NCBI RefSeq assembly: GCF_000423865.1
Contig: NZ_AUIU01000018.1
Coordinates: 1 to 64,000, forward strand
DNA from: Thermodesulfovibrio thiophilus DSM 17215
GTDB taxonomy: Bacteria > Nitrospirota > Thermodesulfovibrionia > Thermodesulfovibrionales > Thermodesulfovibrionaceae
Direction: 5' to 3'
Length of the DNA stretch: 64,000 nt
Position 1 is the first letter of the stretch, and each line of letters opens with the position of its first letter. Both the position numbers and the translations under genes were made by a program. The notes under the pieces are model-generated. The model was given only the letters and a program-made list of their open reading frames with translations. It searched no databases and was not told where the DNA came from. Below are positions 36,792 through 47,488 of this stretch, one piece after another.

Positions 36792-38119
36792 TTTTTCCTT
36801 TTCTCCCATAAAGCTTTCCTTGTTATTCCAAGCATATCTGCAAGTTCCTGTTCAGTATAAAATGATTGGTACTTTAAAATAAACTCTTTTGTATATTCTT
36901 CAATTGACAGCACAGGAATTTCTTTTCTTTTATCCACTAGTCTTTCCAAAGTTTTTATATGTTCTGGAAGATCTTCTGGTTTTATTGAATCATACTCTGA
37001 AAATACAACTGACTGTTCGATAACATTCTGCAATTCTCTTACATTCCCAGGCCATGAATATTTAAGAAGAAGTTGCATGGTTTGAGGTTCAATTTTTTTA
37101 ATATCTTTGCCCATTTTTATTGCAAACTTACGCATGAAGTGATAGGCTAAAATTTCAATATCTTTGACTCTTTCTCTAAGCGGAGGAATGTACAGGGTAA
37201 TAACATTTAACCTGAAATATAAATCTTCTCTAAAATTTCCTTTTTTTATCTCTTCAGTAAGATCCTTATTGGTTGCAGAGATAAATCGCAAATCAACTTT
37301 TTTGATTGTAACACTACCCAAAGGTCTTATTTCTTTATCTTCTATTACTCTTAAAAGCTTTGCCTGAAGGCTAATAGGTAAATCACCTATTTCATCAAGA
37401 AAAACAGTACCTCCATCTGCTATTTCAAGAAGTCCTTTTTTATCAAATGTTGCTCCTGTAAAAGACCCTTTTACAAAACCAAAAAGTTCACTTTCAAGCA
37501 AATTATCCGGCAGGCTCGCGCAATTAATTGCAACAAATGGTTTTTTCTTTCTGTAGCTTGCTTCATGAATTGCTCTTGCAAAGAGTTCTTTGCCTGTTCC
37601 TGTTTCACCAAGAAGTACAACATTGGTAGGAGTATTTGCTATTTTTTTTATTTTTTCAAGTAGAAGTTTGATTTCTACAGATTCTCCTATAATTGATATA
37701 AACTCTTCTGATTGTTTGATTTGCGGTTTTTCTTTTACGATTTCTTCTTTTTCCATTTGAATCCTTAAAATCTGCTTTAAAGATGCCATTACTTCATCAT
37801 AAATAAATGGTTTAACAATATAGTCATCAACCTTCAATTTCAGGGATTTTAATGCAGAGGCTATTGATGGATAAGAAGTTGTTACAATAATTTTAGCTGA
37901 AGGATTTAATTTTTTAATTTTTCTGACAAACTCCAGCCCATCTCCGTCTGGAAGTTCTATTTCTGTTACTACAAAATCATGAATATATGTTGTGTAATTG
38001 TTTAATGCTTCTTTAAGTGTTGCAACACAGTCAACTATAAAATTTTCTTTTCTAAGCCTGTTACTGAGGCTTTCTCTTACATTATAATCAGAATCTACTA
38101 TCATTAACCGTTCGTTCAT
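36767..38119 (-). CDS. NtrC-family sigma-54 dependent response regulator
   Basis: 450 aa in three parts: a receiver (DSDY acidic pair, phospho-Asp region FVVTEIELPDGDGLEF where Glu takes the usual Asp place), an AAA+ domain with Walker A GETGTGKELFARAIH, the sigma-54 loop GSFTGAT (variant of GAFTGA), and Walker B DGGTVFLDEIGDLP, then a Fis-type helix-turn-helix (ELADMLGITRKALWEKRKKW). If the Glu truly replaces the phospho-Asp, activity may be constitutive or phosphorylation-independent. It overlaps the acyl-CoA synthetase gene by 1 nt, so it may control that operon or act elsewhere. Confidence 0.93.
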   Translation of the reverse strand: MNERLMIVDSDYNVRESLSNRLRKENFIVDCVATLKEALNNYTTYIHDFVVTEIELPDGDGLEFVRKIKKLNPSAKIIVTTSYPSIASALKSLKLKVDDYIVKPFIYDEVMASLKQILRIQMEKEEIVKEKPQIKQSEEFISIIGESVEIKLLLEKIKKIANTPTNVVLLGETGTGKELFARAIHEASYRKKKPFVAINCASLPDNLLESELFGFVKGSFTGATFDKKGLLEIADGGTVFLDEIGDLPISLQAKLLRVIEDKEIRPLGSVTIKKVDLRFISATNKDLTEEIKKGNFREDLYFRLNVITLYIPPLRERVKDIEILAYHFMRKFAIKMGKDIKKIEPQTMQLLLKYSWPGNVRELQNVIEQSVVFSEYDSIKPEDLPEHIKTLERLVDKRKEIPVLSIEEYTKEFILKYQSFYTEQELADMLGITRKALWEKRKKWGITRTQ

Positions 38120-40812
38120 CAGGTACTGTCAAGATGCAAGACTACTTTTATACTGTCTTCCTCAACACGATCTTTTTTAAAGCCTAATCTCTCTGAAAGT
38201 CCAATCATATAAGTATTTATCCTCAAAATATCCATCCAGATTCTTTTTACTCCTAAATCTCTTGCCACTTCAATAGCAGAACTGCATAGGGCTTTACCGA
38301 CTCCCTTCCCCTGCCATTCATCTTCAACTAAAATTGCCATTTCTGCATCTATTCCATCTGGATCTCTTGAGAGTCTAACATCACTTACAATTTTTTCTTC
38401 ATCTCCCTTTTTGACAACACATACAAATGCTAATTCTCTATCGTAGTCAACCTGACAGAATCTGACAAGATTTTCATGTCTCAAATCAATTGCTCTCTGA
38501 AAAAATCTTAAACTTATTGTTCTTTCTGAGCATCTTCCAAGTAAAGCAGCAATCATGCCCTCATCTTCCGGCTTGATTGGTCTGACTATCGCTTTTGTTC
38601 CATCTTTTAATTCTACTTCTTTGTACAAATGTACAGGATATGGACAAATGCTTAGATGAGGTGGACAGAACTCTCCCTTTACCACAGTTTTTTGCTTTGG
38701 AGCAGTTTTATCGAAAATAATGCTACAGTCAAGGGCGAAAATTTCTGAATCAGTTATAAAAACAGGATTAATATCAAATTCTTTTATTTGTGGAAAATCA
38801 GATATCAAATACGAAAATTTTACAACTGTTTCTTCAAGCTTTTTTAATATATTTTCGTAGTATGGATATTTTTGAAGATATCTGTAAATCTTCGTTTCTT
38901 CCATCAATCTCCTTGTCAGTGTTTGATTTAAAGGCGGAAGTCCGATTGAATAATCTTCCAGTGCTTCCAGAAGATTTCCACCTGTACCAAACAGAATAAC
39001 TGAGCCAAAGGTAGGATCTTTTTTGGCACCAATAGCTATTTCATATCCATAGGTTATAACCATTGGCTGAATAATTACAGAAGCATGAGCATCTCCATGT
39101 TCCTCCGCGAGCCTTTTAAGCCATTTAAAACCTTCAACAGCCTCTACTTCATCTCTCACATCAAGAATAACTCCACCTTCCCTGAATTTATGTATTATTC
39201 GGGGTGTGTCTATTTTAAGAGCTAATGGATAGCCTATTTCAGCTATGGCATTTTTTAATTCTTCTATATTATCAGCCTTTTTAGTAAGTATTACAGGAAT
39301 TCCATAAGCTGAAAGAATTTCTGAAGCTTCAAAAAATGTTGGAATTGTTCTTCCTTCTGATATTGCATTCTCAATTATGTCTGCTACTCGTTCTTTGTTA
39401 AAATTTATATCGTTAAGGATGGTTTGAGGAGTTTCCAGTAGAAGCTTTAAGTTTAAGTCATATCGATACATATACATAAAAGTTCTTACAGCCTGTTCAG
39501 GTGTTACAAATGTAGGAATACCCTGCAAGTTAAGAACTTCTCTGCCTTCTCTGACAAGTTCTGCTCCCATCCAGTTTGTAAGAACAGGTTTATATGGATG
39601 ATCTTTTGCTAACTTTGCAACTTTTGTAGCGGTTTCAACAGGTTCAGCTCCAAGTGATGGTGTTAACATCACTAAAACACCGTCTACATTTTTATCTTTA
39701 AGAACAATTCCAAGAGATTTTTCATAATCCTCTGGTTTTGCATTGGATATTAAATCAAGAGGATTTCTTATAATTCGTGCAGGAACATTTCCCTCTAATT
39801 GCTTTACAGTGTCTTCGGAAAATTCAGCAAGTTCTCCTCCGGATTTAAGCAAGCCATCTACTGCTGTAACAGCAGGTGCACCTGCATTTGTAATAATCGC
39901 AAGTCTTTTTCCTCTTGGTCTTCTCTGTTTTGAAAGGGTTTCAGTAATATAAAACATATCAAGGGTTTCATCTACTCTTACAGCACCTGCTCTTTTAAAT
40001 GCAGAATCATATACCTTGTCTTCACCGGCAAGCAGTCCTGAATGAGTTAATGCTATTTCCAGTGATTCAACAAATTTACCTGACTTTACCACAACAATAG
40101 GTTTTGAAAAAGCAAATGAACGAGCAGATGTCATGAATTTTCTGCCATTTTTTATAGACTGCATATATATAACTATTGCCCTTGTTGAAGGATCCACTCC
40201 AAAAAAATCAATAAGATCAGCAAAATCTATATCTATATCAGAACCAAGTGCAACAAAATAGCTAAAACCTATGTTTTTGTCCGCACCTCTATCTAAAAGA
40301 GCAATAGAAAGAGTAGCACTCTGTGAGATTAGAGCAATACTACCTTTATTAAGTTTTCTTTTAAAAAGACTTGCATTAAGGTTTATTCCAGGTCTTATAA
40401 AGCCAAGAGTATTAGGTCCCAGAAGTCTGAAACCATATTTTCTGTGAATCTTTTCAATTTCCTCCTCTACACGCATTGCATCTTTAACCTTTGTTCTGAA
40501 ATCAGGACACATCAAAATAACTCCCTTAACTTTTTTTTGGCCACATTCTTCAAGAAGCTCTAAAATGTTTGTCCCGCATTCATTTGCCAAGATAACAAGG
40601 TCTATTTCTTTTGAAATATCGTTCAGTCTTTTATAAGCCTCTACTCCCTGTATGGAATCTGATTGAGGATTTACCGGATAAACGATCCCTTTATATCCCT
40701 CAGTAATAAGATTTCTGAAAACAGTATAACCCATGGTTCCTAGAAGATTATCAGCACCTATAACAGCAATTCTTCTTGGATTAAAAAAATAATCAAGGTT
40801 ATATATTGACAC
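38119..40812 (-). CDS. ADP-forming acyl-CoA synthetase fused to GNAT acetyltransferase
   Basis: 897-aa fusion. The N-terminus has a CoA-binding domain ([20 protein letters not shown]) and a succinyl-CoA ligase-like domain with [20 protein letters not shown]. An ATP-grasp region ([34 protein letters not shown]) lies about 490-700. A C-terminal GNAT domain (about 740-897) has [20 protein letters not shown]. This is the Pat/AcuA-like architecture of protein lysine acetyltransferases and of NDP-forming acetyl-CoA synthetases. The phospho-His loop position reads [12 protein letters not shown], so catalytic ligase activity is plausible. It overlaps gyrA by 14 nt. Confidence 0.9.
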   Translation of the reverse strand: MSIYNLDYFFNPRRIAVIGADNLLGTMGYTVFRNLITEGYKGIVYPVNPQSDSIQGVEAYKRLNDISKEIDLVILANECGTNILELLEECGQKKVKGVILMCPDFRTKVKDAMRVEEEIEKIHRKYGFRLLGPNTLGFIRPGINLNASLFKRKLNKGSIALISQSATLSIALLDRGADKNIGFSYFVALGSDIDIDFADLIDFFGVDPSTRAIVIYMQSIKNGRKFMTSARSFAFSKPIVVVKSGKFVESLEIALTHSGLLAGEDKVYDSAFKRAGAVRVDETLDMFYITETLSKQRRPRGKRLAIITNAGAPAVTAVDGLLKSGGELAEFSEDTVKQLEGNVPARIIRNPLDLISNAKPEDYEKSLGIVLKDKNVDGVLVMLTPSLGAEPVETATKVAKLAKDHPYKPVLTNWMGAELVREGREVLNLQGIPTFVTPEQAVRTFMYMYRYDLNLKLLLETPQTILNDINFNKERVADIIENAISEGRTIPTFFEASEILSAYGIPVILTKKADNIEELKNAIAEIGYPLALKIDTPRIIHKFREGGVILDVRDEVEAVEGFKWLKRLAEEHGDAHASVIIQPMVITYGYEIAIGAKKDPTFGSVILFGTGGNLLEALEDYSIGLPPLNQTLTRRLMEETKIYRYLQKYPYYENILKKLEETVVKFSYLISDFPQIKEFDINPVFITDSEIFALDCSIIFDKTAPKQKTVVKGEFCPPHLSICPYPVHLYKEVELKDGTKAIVRPIKPEDEGMIAALLGRCSERTISLRFFQRAIDLRHENLVRFCQVDYDRELAFVCVVKKGDEEKIVSDVRLSRDPDGIDAEMAILVEDEWQGKGVGKALCSSAIEVARDLGVKRIWMDILRINTYMIGLSERLGFKKDRVEEDSIKVVLHLDST

Positions 40813-43279
40813 TGCTGTCCTCCTCTAATATTCGCCCAATACTTACCACTTTGTCTTCAGGAGCGAGATCTATAAGTCTTACTCCAGTTGTAGCTCTGCC
40901 CTGAGGCCGAATTTGAGAAACTTTAAGCCTGATCATTTTACTGCTGCTACAGATTATAATTTCATCATCTTCTTTAACTTGAAGGGCGGATACAACATAA
41001 CCTGTTTTTTCAGAAAGCTTGATATTTTTTACCCCTGTACCTCCTCTATGCTGTAAACGATATTCATTAATAGGAGTTTTTTTACCAATGCCTTTTTCTG
41101 TAATTGTTAATATAAATGAGTTTTCAGATACAATATCTGCTGATACAACTTCATCCTGCGATTCTGAAAATCTGATTCCAATAACTCCTCTGGCTGATCT
41201 ACCAGTTGGTCTTACATCTTTCTCATCAAATCTAACTGCCATGCCCATTTTGGTAGCTATAATTAACTGGTTATGTCCTGTTGTCTTTCTTACTGATATT
41301 AATTCATCATTGTCTTCAAGAGCTATGGCAATAACACCTTTACTTCTTATATTTTTAAATTCGTCAAGAGATGTTTTTTTAACAAAGCCCTTTTTTGTAA
41401 ACATTGTAAGAAAGCCTTCTTCAAGATCCTTGCACACAAGTTTGGTGGTTATTTTTTCACCTTCCTGAAGAGGAAGCAGATTTATAATAGGTTTACCTTT
41501 GGATACTCTGCCAGCTTCTGGAATCTGATAAATCTTCAAGCAGTAAACCCTTCCGTAATTACTGAAGAACATTATATGATCATGTGTTGAACCAATTAAA
41601 ACATCTTCAAGATAGTCATCTATTGCAGTCTCCATTGGAGTTAATCCCTTCCCACCTCTTTTCTGACTTCTGTAATCAGACAGAGAAGTTCTCTTTATAT
41701 AACTGAGATGAGTCATTGTTATTACCATGTCTTCCTCAGTAATCAGATCTTCAAAGTTTATCTCTTTTGTTTCAGCTGTTATTTCAGTTCTTCGTTCGTC
41801 AGCATATTTTTGTTTTATCTCTATTAATTCATTTTTTATGATTTCCTTAAGTAAGTCTTCACTTTCAAGAATTGCTCTTAGTCTTTGTATTTCTTTAAGA
41901 ATGGCTTCGTAATCGCTTATTATCTTGTCTCTCTCAAGCCCTGTTAGTCTCTGTAGCCTCATGTCAAGAATTGCCTGAGCCTGAATTTCTGTGAGAGGAA
42001 ATCTTGTTATCAGTTTTATCCTCGCTTCCTCAGGATTCTGAGATTTTCTTATGATTGCTATAACTTCATCAAGATTTTCAACAGCTATTTTGAGACCTTC
42101 AAGAATATGGGCAGAATGTTCTGCTTTTTTTAGTTCAAAGACTGTTCGTTTTAAAACAACATCTCTTCTATGTTTCAAGAATTCATGGAGAACTTCTTTA
42201 AGAGTTAAAATTCTGGGCTGTCCATCAACAATTGCAAGCATTATTCCACCAAAGGTTGTCTCCATCTGAGTGTGTTTGTACAGATTATTAAGAATAACCT
42301 CTGGCATTTCTCCTTTTTTTAGCTCCAGAACAACTCTTATTCCCTCTCTATTAGACTCATCCCTTATTTCTGTAATTCCCTCGATTTTTTTCCCTCTTAC
42401 AAGTTCGGCTATTTTCTCAATTAGCCTGGCTTTGTTAACCTGATAAGGAATCTCTGTGATTATGATTCTCTCTTTTGTAGCTTTAGTTTCTGATTCTCTT
42501 TCAAACAGTTCAATTTCTTTTGGTTTTTTACCCTTTGTTTCTCTTTCAACTTTTACTTTTGCCCTTATTTTTATAATTCCTCTACCTGTACGATAAAGGT
42601 CTTTAATTCCTTCTATACCATAAATTATTCCACCTGTTGGAAAGTCAGGTCCATGAATAAAATGCATTAGAGTCTCAACTGAAGTATCAGGCTTTTCAAG
42701 AAGTTGCACCAGAGCATCAATGATTTCATTAAGATTATGTGGAGGAATGTTTGTAGCCATTCCAACAGCTATCCCAGATGAACCATTTATAAGAAGATTT
42801 GGAATTCGTGCAGGAAGAACAAGAGGTTCTTCTGTTGTTGAATCAAAATTTGGTACAAATGGAACAGTCTCTTTATCAATATCCTGAAGCAACTCTTCAG
42901 CTATTTTTGTGAGTCTTGCTTCAGTATAACGGTATGCAGCAGGAGGGTCTCCGTCAATAGAGCCAAAGTTACCCTGTCCATCAATAAGAGGATAGCGCAT
43001 GTTGAAGTCCTGCGCAAGTCTGACAAGAGCATCATAAACGGCCTGGTCACCATGGGGATGATATTTCTTTAAAACTTCACCCACAACTCCAGCGCATTTT
43101 GAATATTTTTTACCAGCAAGTAGCCCCTCTCTGAACATAGCATAGAGAATTCGTCTTTGCACAGGTTTCAACCCATCCCTTACATCAGGCAAGGCTCTAC
43201 CAATGATTACGCTCATTGCATAATCAAGGTAGCTGACTTTCATCTCATCTGCAATATTAACTTTTGAAACATTTGACAT
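40799..43279 (-). CDS. gyrA: DNA gyrase subunit A
   Basis: 826-aa topoisomerase subunit. The catalytic Tyr is in [10 protein letters not shown] (YRYTE motif) and the quinolone region [19 protein letters not shown] has Asp where many bacteria have Ser. Breakage-reunion features [14 protein letters not shown] and [15 protein letters not shown] are present. The C-terminal six-bladed pinwheel contains the GyrA box QKRGGKGL, which distinguishes it from ParC. gyrB is not in the window. AGGAG-like sequence precedes the ATG. The 3' end overlaps the downstream synthetase gene. Confidence 0.97.
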   Translation of the reverse strand: MSNVSKVNIADEMKVSYLDYAMSVIIGRALPDVRDGLKPVQRRILYAMFREGLLAGKKYSKCAGVVGEVLKKYHPHGDQAVYDALVRLAQDFNMRYPLIDGQGNFGSIDGDPPAAYRYTEARLTKIAEELLQDIDKETVPFVPNFDSTTEEPLVLPARIPNLLINGSSGIAVGMATNIPPHNLNEIIDALVQLLEKPDTSVETLMHFIHGPDFPTGGIIYGIEGIKDLYRTGRGIIKIRAKVKVERETKGKKPKEIELFERESETKATKERIIITEIPYQVNKARLIEKIAELVRGKKIEGITEIRDESNREGIRVVLELKKGEMPEVILNNLYKHTQMETTFGGIMLAIVDGQPRILTLKEVLHEFLKHRRDVVLKRTVFELKKAEHSAHILEGLKIAVENLDEVIAIIRKSQNPEEARIKLITRFPLTEIQAQAILDMRLQRLTGLERDKIISDYEAILKEIQRLRAILESEDLLKEIIKNELIEIKQKYADERRTEITAETKEINFEDLITEEDMVITMTHLSYIKRTSLSDYRSQKRGGKGLTPMETAIDDYLEDVLIGSTHDHIMFFSNYGRVYCLKIYQIPEAGRVSKGKPIINLLPLQEGEKITTKLVCKDLEEGFLTMFTKKGFVKKTSLDEFKNIRSKGVIAIALEDNDELISVRKTTGHNQLIIATKMGMAVRFDEKDVRPTGRSARGVIGIRFSESQDEVVSADIVSENSFILTITEKGIGKKTPINEYRLQHRGGTGVKNIKLSEKTGYVVSALQVKEDDEIIICSSSKMIRLKVSQIRPQGRATTGVRLIDLAPEDKVVSIGRILEEDSSVNI

Positions 43280-43338
43280 AATTACTCCTTATTACTCCTT
43301 TTTATTGCCTTTCAGAATAAGAATTGGGAAATATTGAA

Positions 43339-43539
43339 TTATTTACAGGAACTACAGGAAGATGCGTTACAGGATGAGCATCCTGAATTGCCTTTTTGAA
43401 CACCTTTCATTGCAAATGTGGAAAATTTTTTCTTGATGTTATCAGAACCACATTTTGGGCATGAAACACTCTTATTGCCAAGAACTAGAATCTCAAAAAA
43501 CTCTCCACATTTTTTACATTCATACTCATACACAGGCAT
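43339..43539 (-). CDS. FmdB-type zinc ribbon protein
   Basis: 66-aa protein starting MPVYEYECKKCGEFFE, the hallmark of the FmdB/CxxC_CxxC regulatory family. The zinc ribbon is formed by CKKC and CPKCGS. The C-terminus is unusually Cys/Ser rich (SGCSSCNASSCSSCK) with five further Cys that could bind metal. It was named for a putative regulator of formamidase operons, but its actual role is unknown. It stands alone upstream of gyrA on the same strand. Confidence 0.9.
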   Translation of the reverse strand: MPVYEYECKKCGEFFEILVLGNKSVSCPKCGSDNIKKKFSTFAMKGVQKGNSGCSSCNASSCSSCK

Positions 43540-43629
43540 TGTATCACCTCAAAAAATTTGATTTAAGCCTTTTTATTATATCATAGCTTGCCTTATGCTA
43601 AAAAATTCTTTTAAAGTAAATAATACGAC

Positions 43630-43872
43630 ATGAAATACAGATTTAAATCAGCAACAGAAACAAACAGTAAATACTTTAAAACTTTCATTTTTGCAATCAG
43701 CAATGAAATAGATAATATAGAATTAAAAATAAAAATGTATGATATTGGTTCCATGTTAAAACAAAATGATCATCTTGCAGAATTTCTAAAAACTCTTTGG
43801 ACAGAAAAAATCGTACTTCAGAAAATGAAAAATTTTGAAAACAGAATTAATTTTGTTGAGGCAGCATCATAA
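43630..43872 (+). CDS. Hypothetical protein upstream of mqnB
   Basis: Unrecognised 80-aa protein, mixed charged, with no signal peptide or membrane segment. Its stop (TAA 43870-43872) abuts the TTG start of mqnB, which suggests translational coupling and supports it as real. No Shine-Dalgarno is evident; an AT-rich TAATAC lies just before the ATG. It may be a lineage-specific accessory of menaquinone synthesis or unrelated. Confidence 0.55.
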   Translation: MKYRFKSATETNSKYFKTFIFAISNEIDNIELKIKMYDIGSMLKQNDHLAEFLKTLWTEKIVLQKMKNFENRINFVEAAS

Positions 43873-44535
43873 TTGATAGCCCTTTTTTTTGCAACAGCTA
43901 TAGAATCGAAATTAATTACTAAAAAAATCTCGTGTAAATCGAATCTGCTAATAAGAAATAATATGTTCATAAAAGGTACCATAAACAATTCAGAAATAGT
44001 TCTATGTGTATCTGGAGTTGGTAAAGTAAATGCTACCATATCATCTCTTCTGGCTTTTAACCATTTTCCTATTAGCAAAGCTGTTATATCAGGAATAGCA
44101 GGTGCCTATCCATCATCTGGACTTAATATTTGTGATATTGCGATAGCTGAGAAGGAAATTATCGCTGATGAGGGCTTACTGATAAACTGTGAAGATAGTA
44201 ATAATTCTTTTATTTTCATGAATACTGAAACAATTCCTCTTTATATACCTGATGTTATGAAAAATTTAAAAAGTGGAACATTTTTAACTGTCTCAATATG
44301 TACGGGGAATATTCAAAGAGCAAAGTTTCTAGAAAAAAATTTCAATGCAATATGTGAAAATATGGAAGGTGCTGCAATAGCAAAGGTAGCTCAAATCTAT
44401 GGTATCCCCTGTATAGAACTTAGAAGCATAAGCAATATTATCACTGATAGAACTAAGCTTCTAACTTCTGAACAGGTAAGCAAGACTGCAGAAGTAGTTC
44501 AGAAATTTATACTTGACAATCTTAACTTAATTTAA
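43873..44535 (+). CDS. mqnB: Futalosine hydrolase
   Basis: Cleaves futalosine (or aminodeoxyfutalosine) to hypoxanthine/adenine and dehypoxanthine futalosine in the alternative menaquinone pathway. The 220-aa nucleoside phosphorylase-fold protein shows LCVSGVGKVNATISSLL, VISGIAGAYPSSGLNI, CENMEGAAIAKVAQIYGIPC and LRSISNIITDR. The MEGAA block and the final Ser/Asn match the MqnB/MTA nucleosidase family. MTA/SAH nucleosidase is the main alternative. The start is TTG at 43873 directly after the stop of the upstream ORF. Confidence 0.85.
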   Translation: MIALFFATAIESKLITKKISCKSNLLIRNNMFIKGTINNSEIVLCVSGVGKVNATISSLLAFNHFPISKAVISGIAGAYPSSGLNICDIAIAEKEIIADEGLLINCEDSNNSFIFMNTETIPLYIPDVMKNLKSGTFLTVSICTGNIQRAKFLEKNFNAICENMEGAAIAKVAQIYGIPCIELRSISNIITDRTKLLTSEQVSKTAEVVQKFILDNLNLI

Positions 44536-44569
44536 TATATATCGATGATTTAAAAACAGGAGAAAAGTT

Positions 44570-45466
44570 ATGAATATGCAAAAATTATTAGATGAACTAT
44601 TCAGCGTTTCATTTCTGAAAGGTATATTGCACATTATAGTAATTCTTATCCTCACATGGCTCGCATTAAGACTCGCCAAAAGGTTTTCTGCAGGGCTTAT
44701 TCGTTTAATTATCAGGAAAAAAGAGGACGAAGAATTTCAGAAACGGACAACAACACTGGGAAATATTGTTAGATATGCTCTTATTTCTATTATAGTTGCA
44801 ATTTCGGGAATTACAGTTCTAAGAGAAGTAGGGATTGACATTGGGCCTATTCTGGCTACTGCCGGAATAGGAGGACTTGCTATCGGGTTCGGTGCTCAAT
44901 CACTGGTAAAAGATGTTATTAGTGGCTTTTTCATCCTTATGGAAGATCAGATTCGAGTGGGCGATGTAGTAGAAATCGGAGGTAAGAGTGGATCTGTAGA
45001 GAAGATAAGTTTGAAAACCACCGTATTACGTGATATGTCAGGAAATGTACACTACGTTCCAAATGGACAAATTAGCGTTGTTACTAATATGACCAAAGAA
45101 TACTCAAGGTACGTTTTTGAAATAGGAGTTGCTTATAAAGAAGATGTTGATGAGGTGATGGAAATAATTAAAAAAATTGACGAGGAAATGCGTCATGACC
45201 CTGAATTTAAGGATGACATTCTTGAGCCAATTGAAGTATTAGGCGTTGATCAATTTGCCGATTCAGCAGTTATTATTAAAGCTCGAACTACCACTCTTCC
45301 TATCAAACAGTGGCGTGTAGCTCGCGAGTTCAACAGAAGAATCAAAAAACGATTTGATGAGCTTAAAATAGAAATTCCTTTTCCTCATGTTACAGTTTAT
45401 ATGGGAGAAGGGAAAGATGGGCAAGCTCCACCTCTTCGTATTGTAAAGGACAATTGCCAGAAATAA
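44570..45466 (+). CDS. MscS-family mechanosensitive channel
   Basis: 298-aa inner membrane channel that would open on membrane tension. Three hydrophobic helices lie in the first 110 residues. The pore-lining TM3 is Gly/Ala rich (ATAGIGGLAIGFGAQSLVKD), followed by the MscS beta domain FILMEDQIRVGDVVEIGGKS with VHYVPNGQI. The C-terminal cytoplasmic cage ends FDELKIEIPFPHVTVYMGEG. AGGAG precedes the ATG. Confidence 0.94.
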   Translation: MNMQKLLDELFSVSFLKGILHIIVILILTWLALRLAKRFSAGLIRLIIRKKEDEEFQKRTTTLGNIVRYALISIIVAISGITVLREVGIDIGPILATAGIGGLAIGFGAQSLVKDVISGFFILMEDQIRVGDVVEIGGKSGSVEKISLKTTVLRDMSGNVHYVPNGQISVVTNMTKEYSRYVFEIGVAYKEDVDEVMEIIKKIDEEMRHDPEFKDDILEPIEVLGVDQFADSAVIIKARTTTLPIKQWRVAREFNRRIKKRFDELKIEIPFPHVTVYMGEGKDGQAPPLRIVKDNCQK

Positions 45467-45812
45467 ATGTAACACATTGTAAAAAGGCCATTAAAATAAG
45501 CTGGGGATTGCTCATATTATTTAAGTATATAACTGTTATAATCAACTGCACTGTCAAATATTTTGTATAAATTTGATAATGGGAAGCTTAAAAAAGCTAA
45601 ACACGCATCTATTGATTGACTCAATGATTCCACAGCAGGCGGTACGGAATCTTTTCCATCCTGACACCTCCACTACTTTATTGTATTGTATTGTATTGAT
45701 TTTTTTATCTTGATGTCCATTATTTCCATATTATCTCATACAATTTCTTTCAATCAGAATTTTATGGTGTTTATATTAATCAATTCTGACTTTATTTTTA
45801 TAACAACCAGCG
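45467..45812. other. Gene-poor stretch with decayed transposase-like fragment
   Basis: No intact gene. On the minus strand about 45665-45575 an uninterrupted fragment reads PPAVESLSQSIDACLAFLSF, which vaguely recalls the region before the C-terminal RTTN motif of IS256-type transposases. TATAACTGTTATA (about 45529) is a palindrome similar in half-site to those near moeA. A pentanucleotide repeat follows at 45680. Confidence 0.35.
45680..45698. repeat. Pentanucleotide microsatellite (ATTGT)
   Basis: Three exact ATTGT units plus ATTG. It lies in non-coding DNA so any copy-number change should be neutral for the proteins around it. Confidence 0.85.
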
Positions 45813-46646
45813 TCAATGGTATGGTTTTATTTTATATCCATTTTCAATTAATCGCTCTGTTATACCTTTTATATGAATTGTGCCGCAAAATACCAATATG
45901 CTATTTCTTTCTAAAAAAGGATGCATTCTTTCATATAGAATTAAGTCTCGCTTTTCAACAATTGATTCACATCGAGTGGGAAAATTTTCAGAAATAAACA
46001 TTAGATTTTGAATATCACCTTTAAGATAGTATTTCTTATATTTTTTTGAGTATTTATCCCACTGTTCAAAATTTTTTATAAAACTTAATATTCTTTTTAC
46101 AGGTATATTTTCAAGAGCTTGAATTTGTTCATCAATTGTCTCAAGAAAAACTATCTGCTTATTGAATTTTTTTGCTATCTTGTAGGCCTCTTTGTCAACA
46201 GAGTATTTCCATTGTCTTTTCTTAAGAAACTCCGACCACAGAGCAAAAAAACCACTCCACACTTTTAACTCTTTAAGCTGTTCAATATAAGACTCTTCCA
46301 TCTGTTTCTGTAAATCTTTAAAATGATAGCCTGTTGCAAACTGATAACTATCAGATAAAAGAAGCTTTTGAATCAAATCTCTTAAAACGCCATATTCCAC
46401 AACATCTAGAAGAGATCTGTCATCACTTGTTTTAAACCCTCTCTGTATAACCTTATTCATGCTCTTCTCATCTAGAGGTCCTTCAAATAATACTGTATCT
46501 ACTTTGCTTATATAGTATTCAAGAGATCTCTCAAATCTGTACGGAGAAAAATGAGCAGAGCCTATCAGGTAAGATTCTAGATTATTCTTTCTTATAGCCC
46601 AGATCATTTTAAGTTTTCTATCCCTGAAAAATATTCCTCTTATCAT
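45813..46646 (-). CDS. TraB/GumN-family protein
   Basis: 277-aa protein with the TraB/GumN (PF01963-like) pattern: an N-terminal YLIGSAHFSPYRFE (the GxxHxxP motif), DTVLFEGPLDEKS, and a C-terminal second motif VFCGTIHIKGITERL (GxxH). The paired His/Glu motifs suggest a Tiki-like metalloprotease fold, but no signal peptide is present, so it is probably cytoplasmic. It starts with ATGA coupling to the preceding gene and ends a three-gene operon of unknown role. Confidence 0.8.
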   Translation of the reverse strand: MIRGIFFRDRKLKMIWAIRKNNLESYLIGSAHFSPYRFERSLEYYISKVDTVLFEGPLDEKSMNKVIQRGFKTSDDRSLLDVVEYGVLRDLIQKLLLSDSYQFATGYHFKDLQKQMEESYIEQLKELKVWSGFFALWSEFLKKRQWKYSVDKEAYKIAKKFNKQIVFLETIDEQIQALENIPVKRILSFIKNFEQWDKYSKKYKKYYLKGDIQNLMFISENFPTRCESIVEKRDLILYERMHPFLERNSILVFCGTIHIKGITERLIENGYKIKPYH

Positions 46647-47488
46647 CTTATTAAAAATGAGTCAATAAGTGTAGATTCTGTTTTAGTAATCCTGTATCCG
46701 CAGAGTTCATATTTAAGAAATGGAACTCCACCCCATTTTTCTTTAAATCTTCTCAATCCTTCATTAACACCGAGCCCCAGATGAATATATTTCTTGTTTT
46801 CTTGCCTGGCAATATTTATCATTTCATGAAAGGCAAGATCAGAAGCATGAGGAATATAGTTGTTTCTGTCATATGTTCCAATAACATAAGTGATAAAATC
46901 TGGTCCTCCAACATCCAGAACATAAAAGGCTATGAGATTGTCTTTTTTATCCATACAATCAAGCACTACTGCGGTTTTTGAATATGTAACAAAATCATTA
47001 ATATTTAAAAAAAGGTCAGCCACTCTTTTAGAAGGTTTTTTTATTTCTATGAATTCCTTTATAAGTCTTAGATGTTCTTTAGAAATCTCGCTATTTCTTC
47101 TGACAGTTAGATACATAGATGCTTTTTTTATCTGCCTAATTAGCTCCTTTTTTATGCTCAATTTTTCAAGATCAAGTATATAGTAATCATCTGTTTCTCT
47201 TTCCATACATAGCTTTTCAAGTTCAGATGGTATTTGAGGAGTTATAAACCAAACATAGCATGGGTTAAACTTTCTTATACTTGATTGTAAACTGTTAATG
47301 AAATTCTGTTCTGAAAAGTTTTTGTTTAGAGGATAACCAATGAAAATAAGGACATCTCCTCTTACAAATCCCAGATAATCATTAATGAGAAAAGCTTTTG
47401 CCTTTGAAAGAGGAATCATCAGATTCAAAATATGTTCAGGGATGTAGGCATTTTTTAGAATATGATCTTTTTCTTTATTTTTCAACAT
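46643..47488 (-). CDS. Conserved hypothetical protein, acyltransferase-like (paralog 2)
   Basis: 281-aa protein clearly homologous to the product of the gene just upstream (47482-48324). Both start with KNAYIPEH and share NKKYIHLGLGVNEG and KEKWGGVPFLKYE (here RFKEKWGGVPFLKYE). The C-terminal half resembles GNAT or FemAB-type acyltransferases (LAFHEMINIARQENKKYIHL), which transfer acyl or aminoacyl groups. That assignment is inference from pattern. It overlaps both neighbours by a few nt. Confidence 0.65.
   Translation of the reverse strand: MLKNKEKDHILKNAYIPEHILNLMIPLSKAKAFLINDYLGFVRGDVLIFIGYPLNKNFSEQNFINSLQSSIRKFNPCYVWFITPQIPSELEKLCMERETDDYYILDLEKLSIKKELIRQIKKASMYLTVRRNSEISKEHLRLIKEFIEIKKPSKRVADLFLNINDFVTYSKTAVVLDCMDKKDNLIAFYVLDVGGPDFITYVIGTYDRNNYIPHASDLAFHEMINIARQENKKYIHLGLGVNEGLRRFKEKWGGVPFLKYELCGYRITKTESTLIDSFLIR

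Noticed and set aside
45686-45997. 103-codon plus-strand frame overlapping the TraB-like gene
   Set aside because: Its second half is antisense to the well-supported TraB/GumN coding sequence and its first half is low-complexity.
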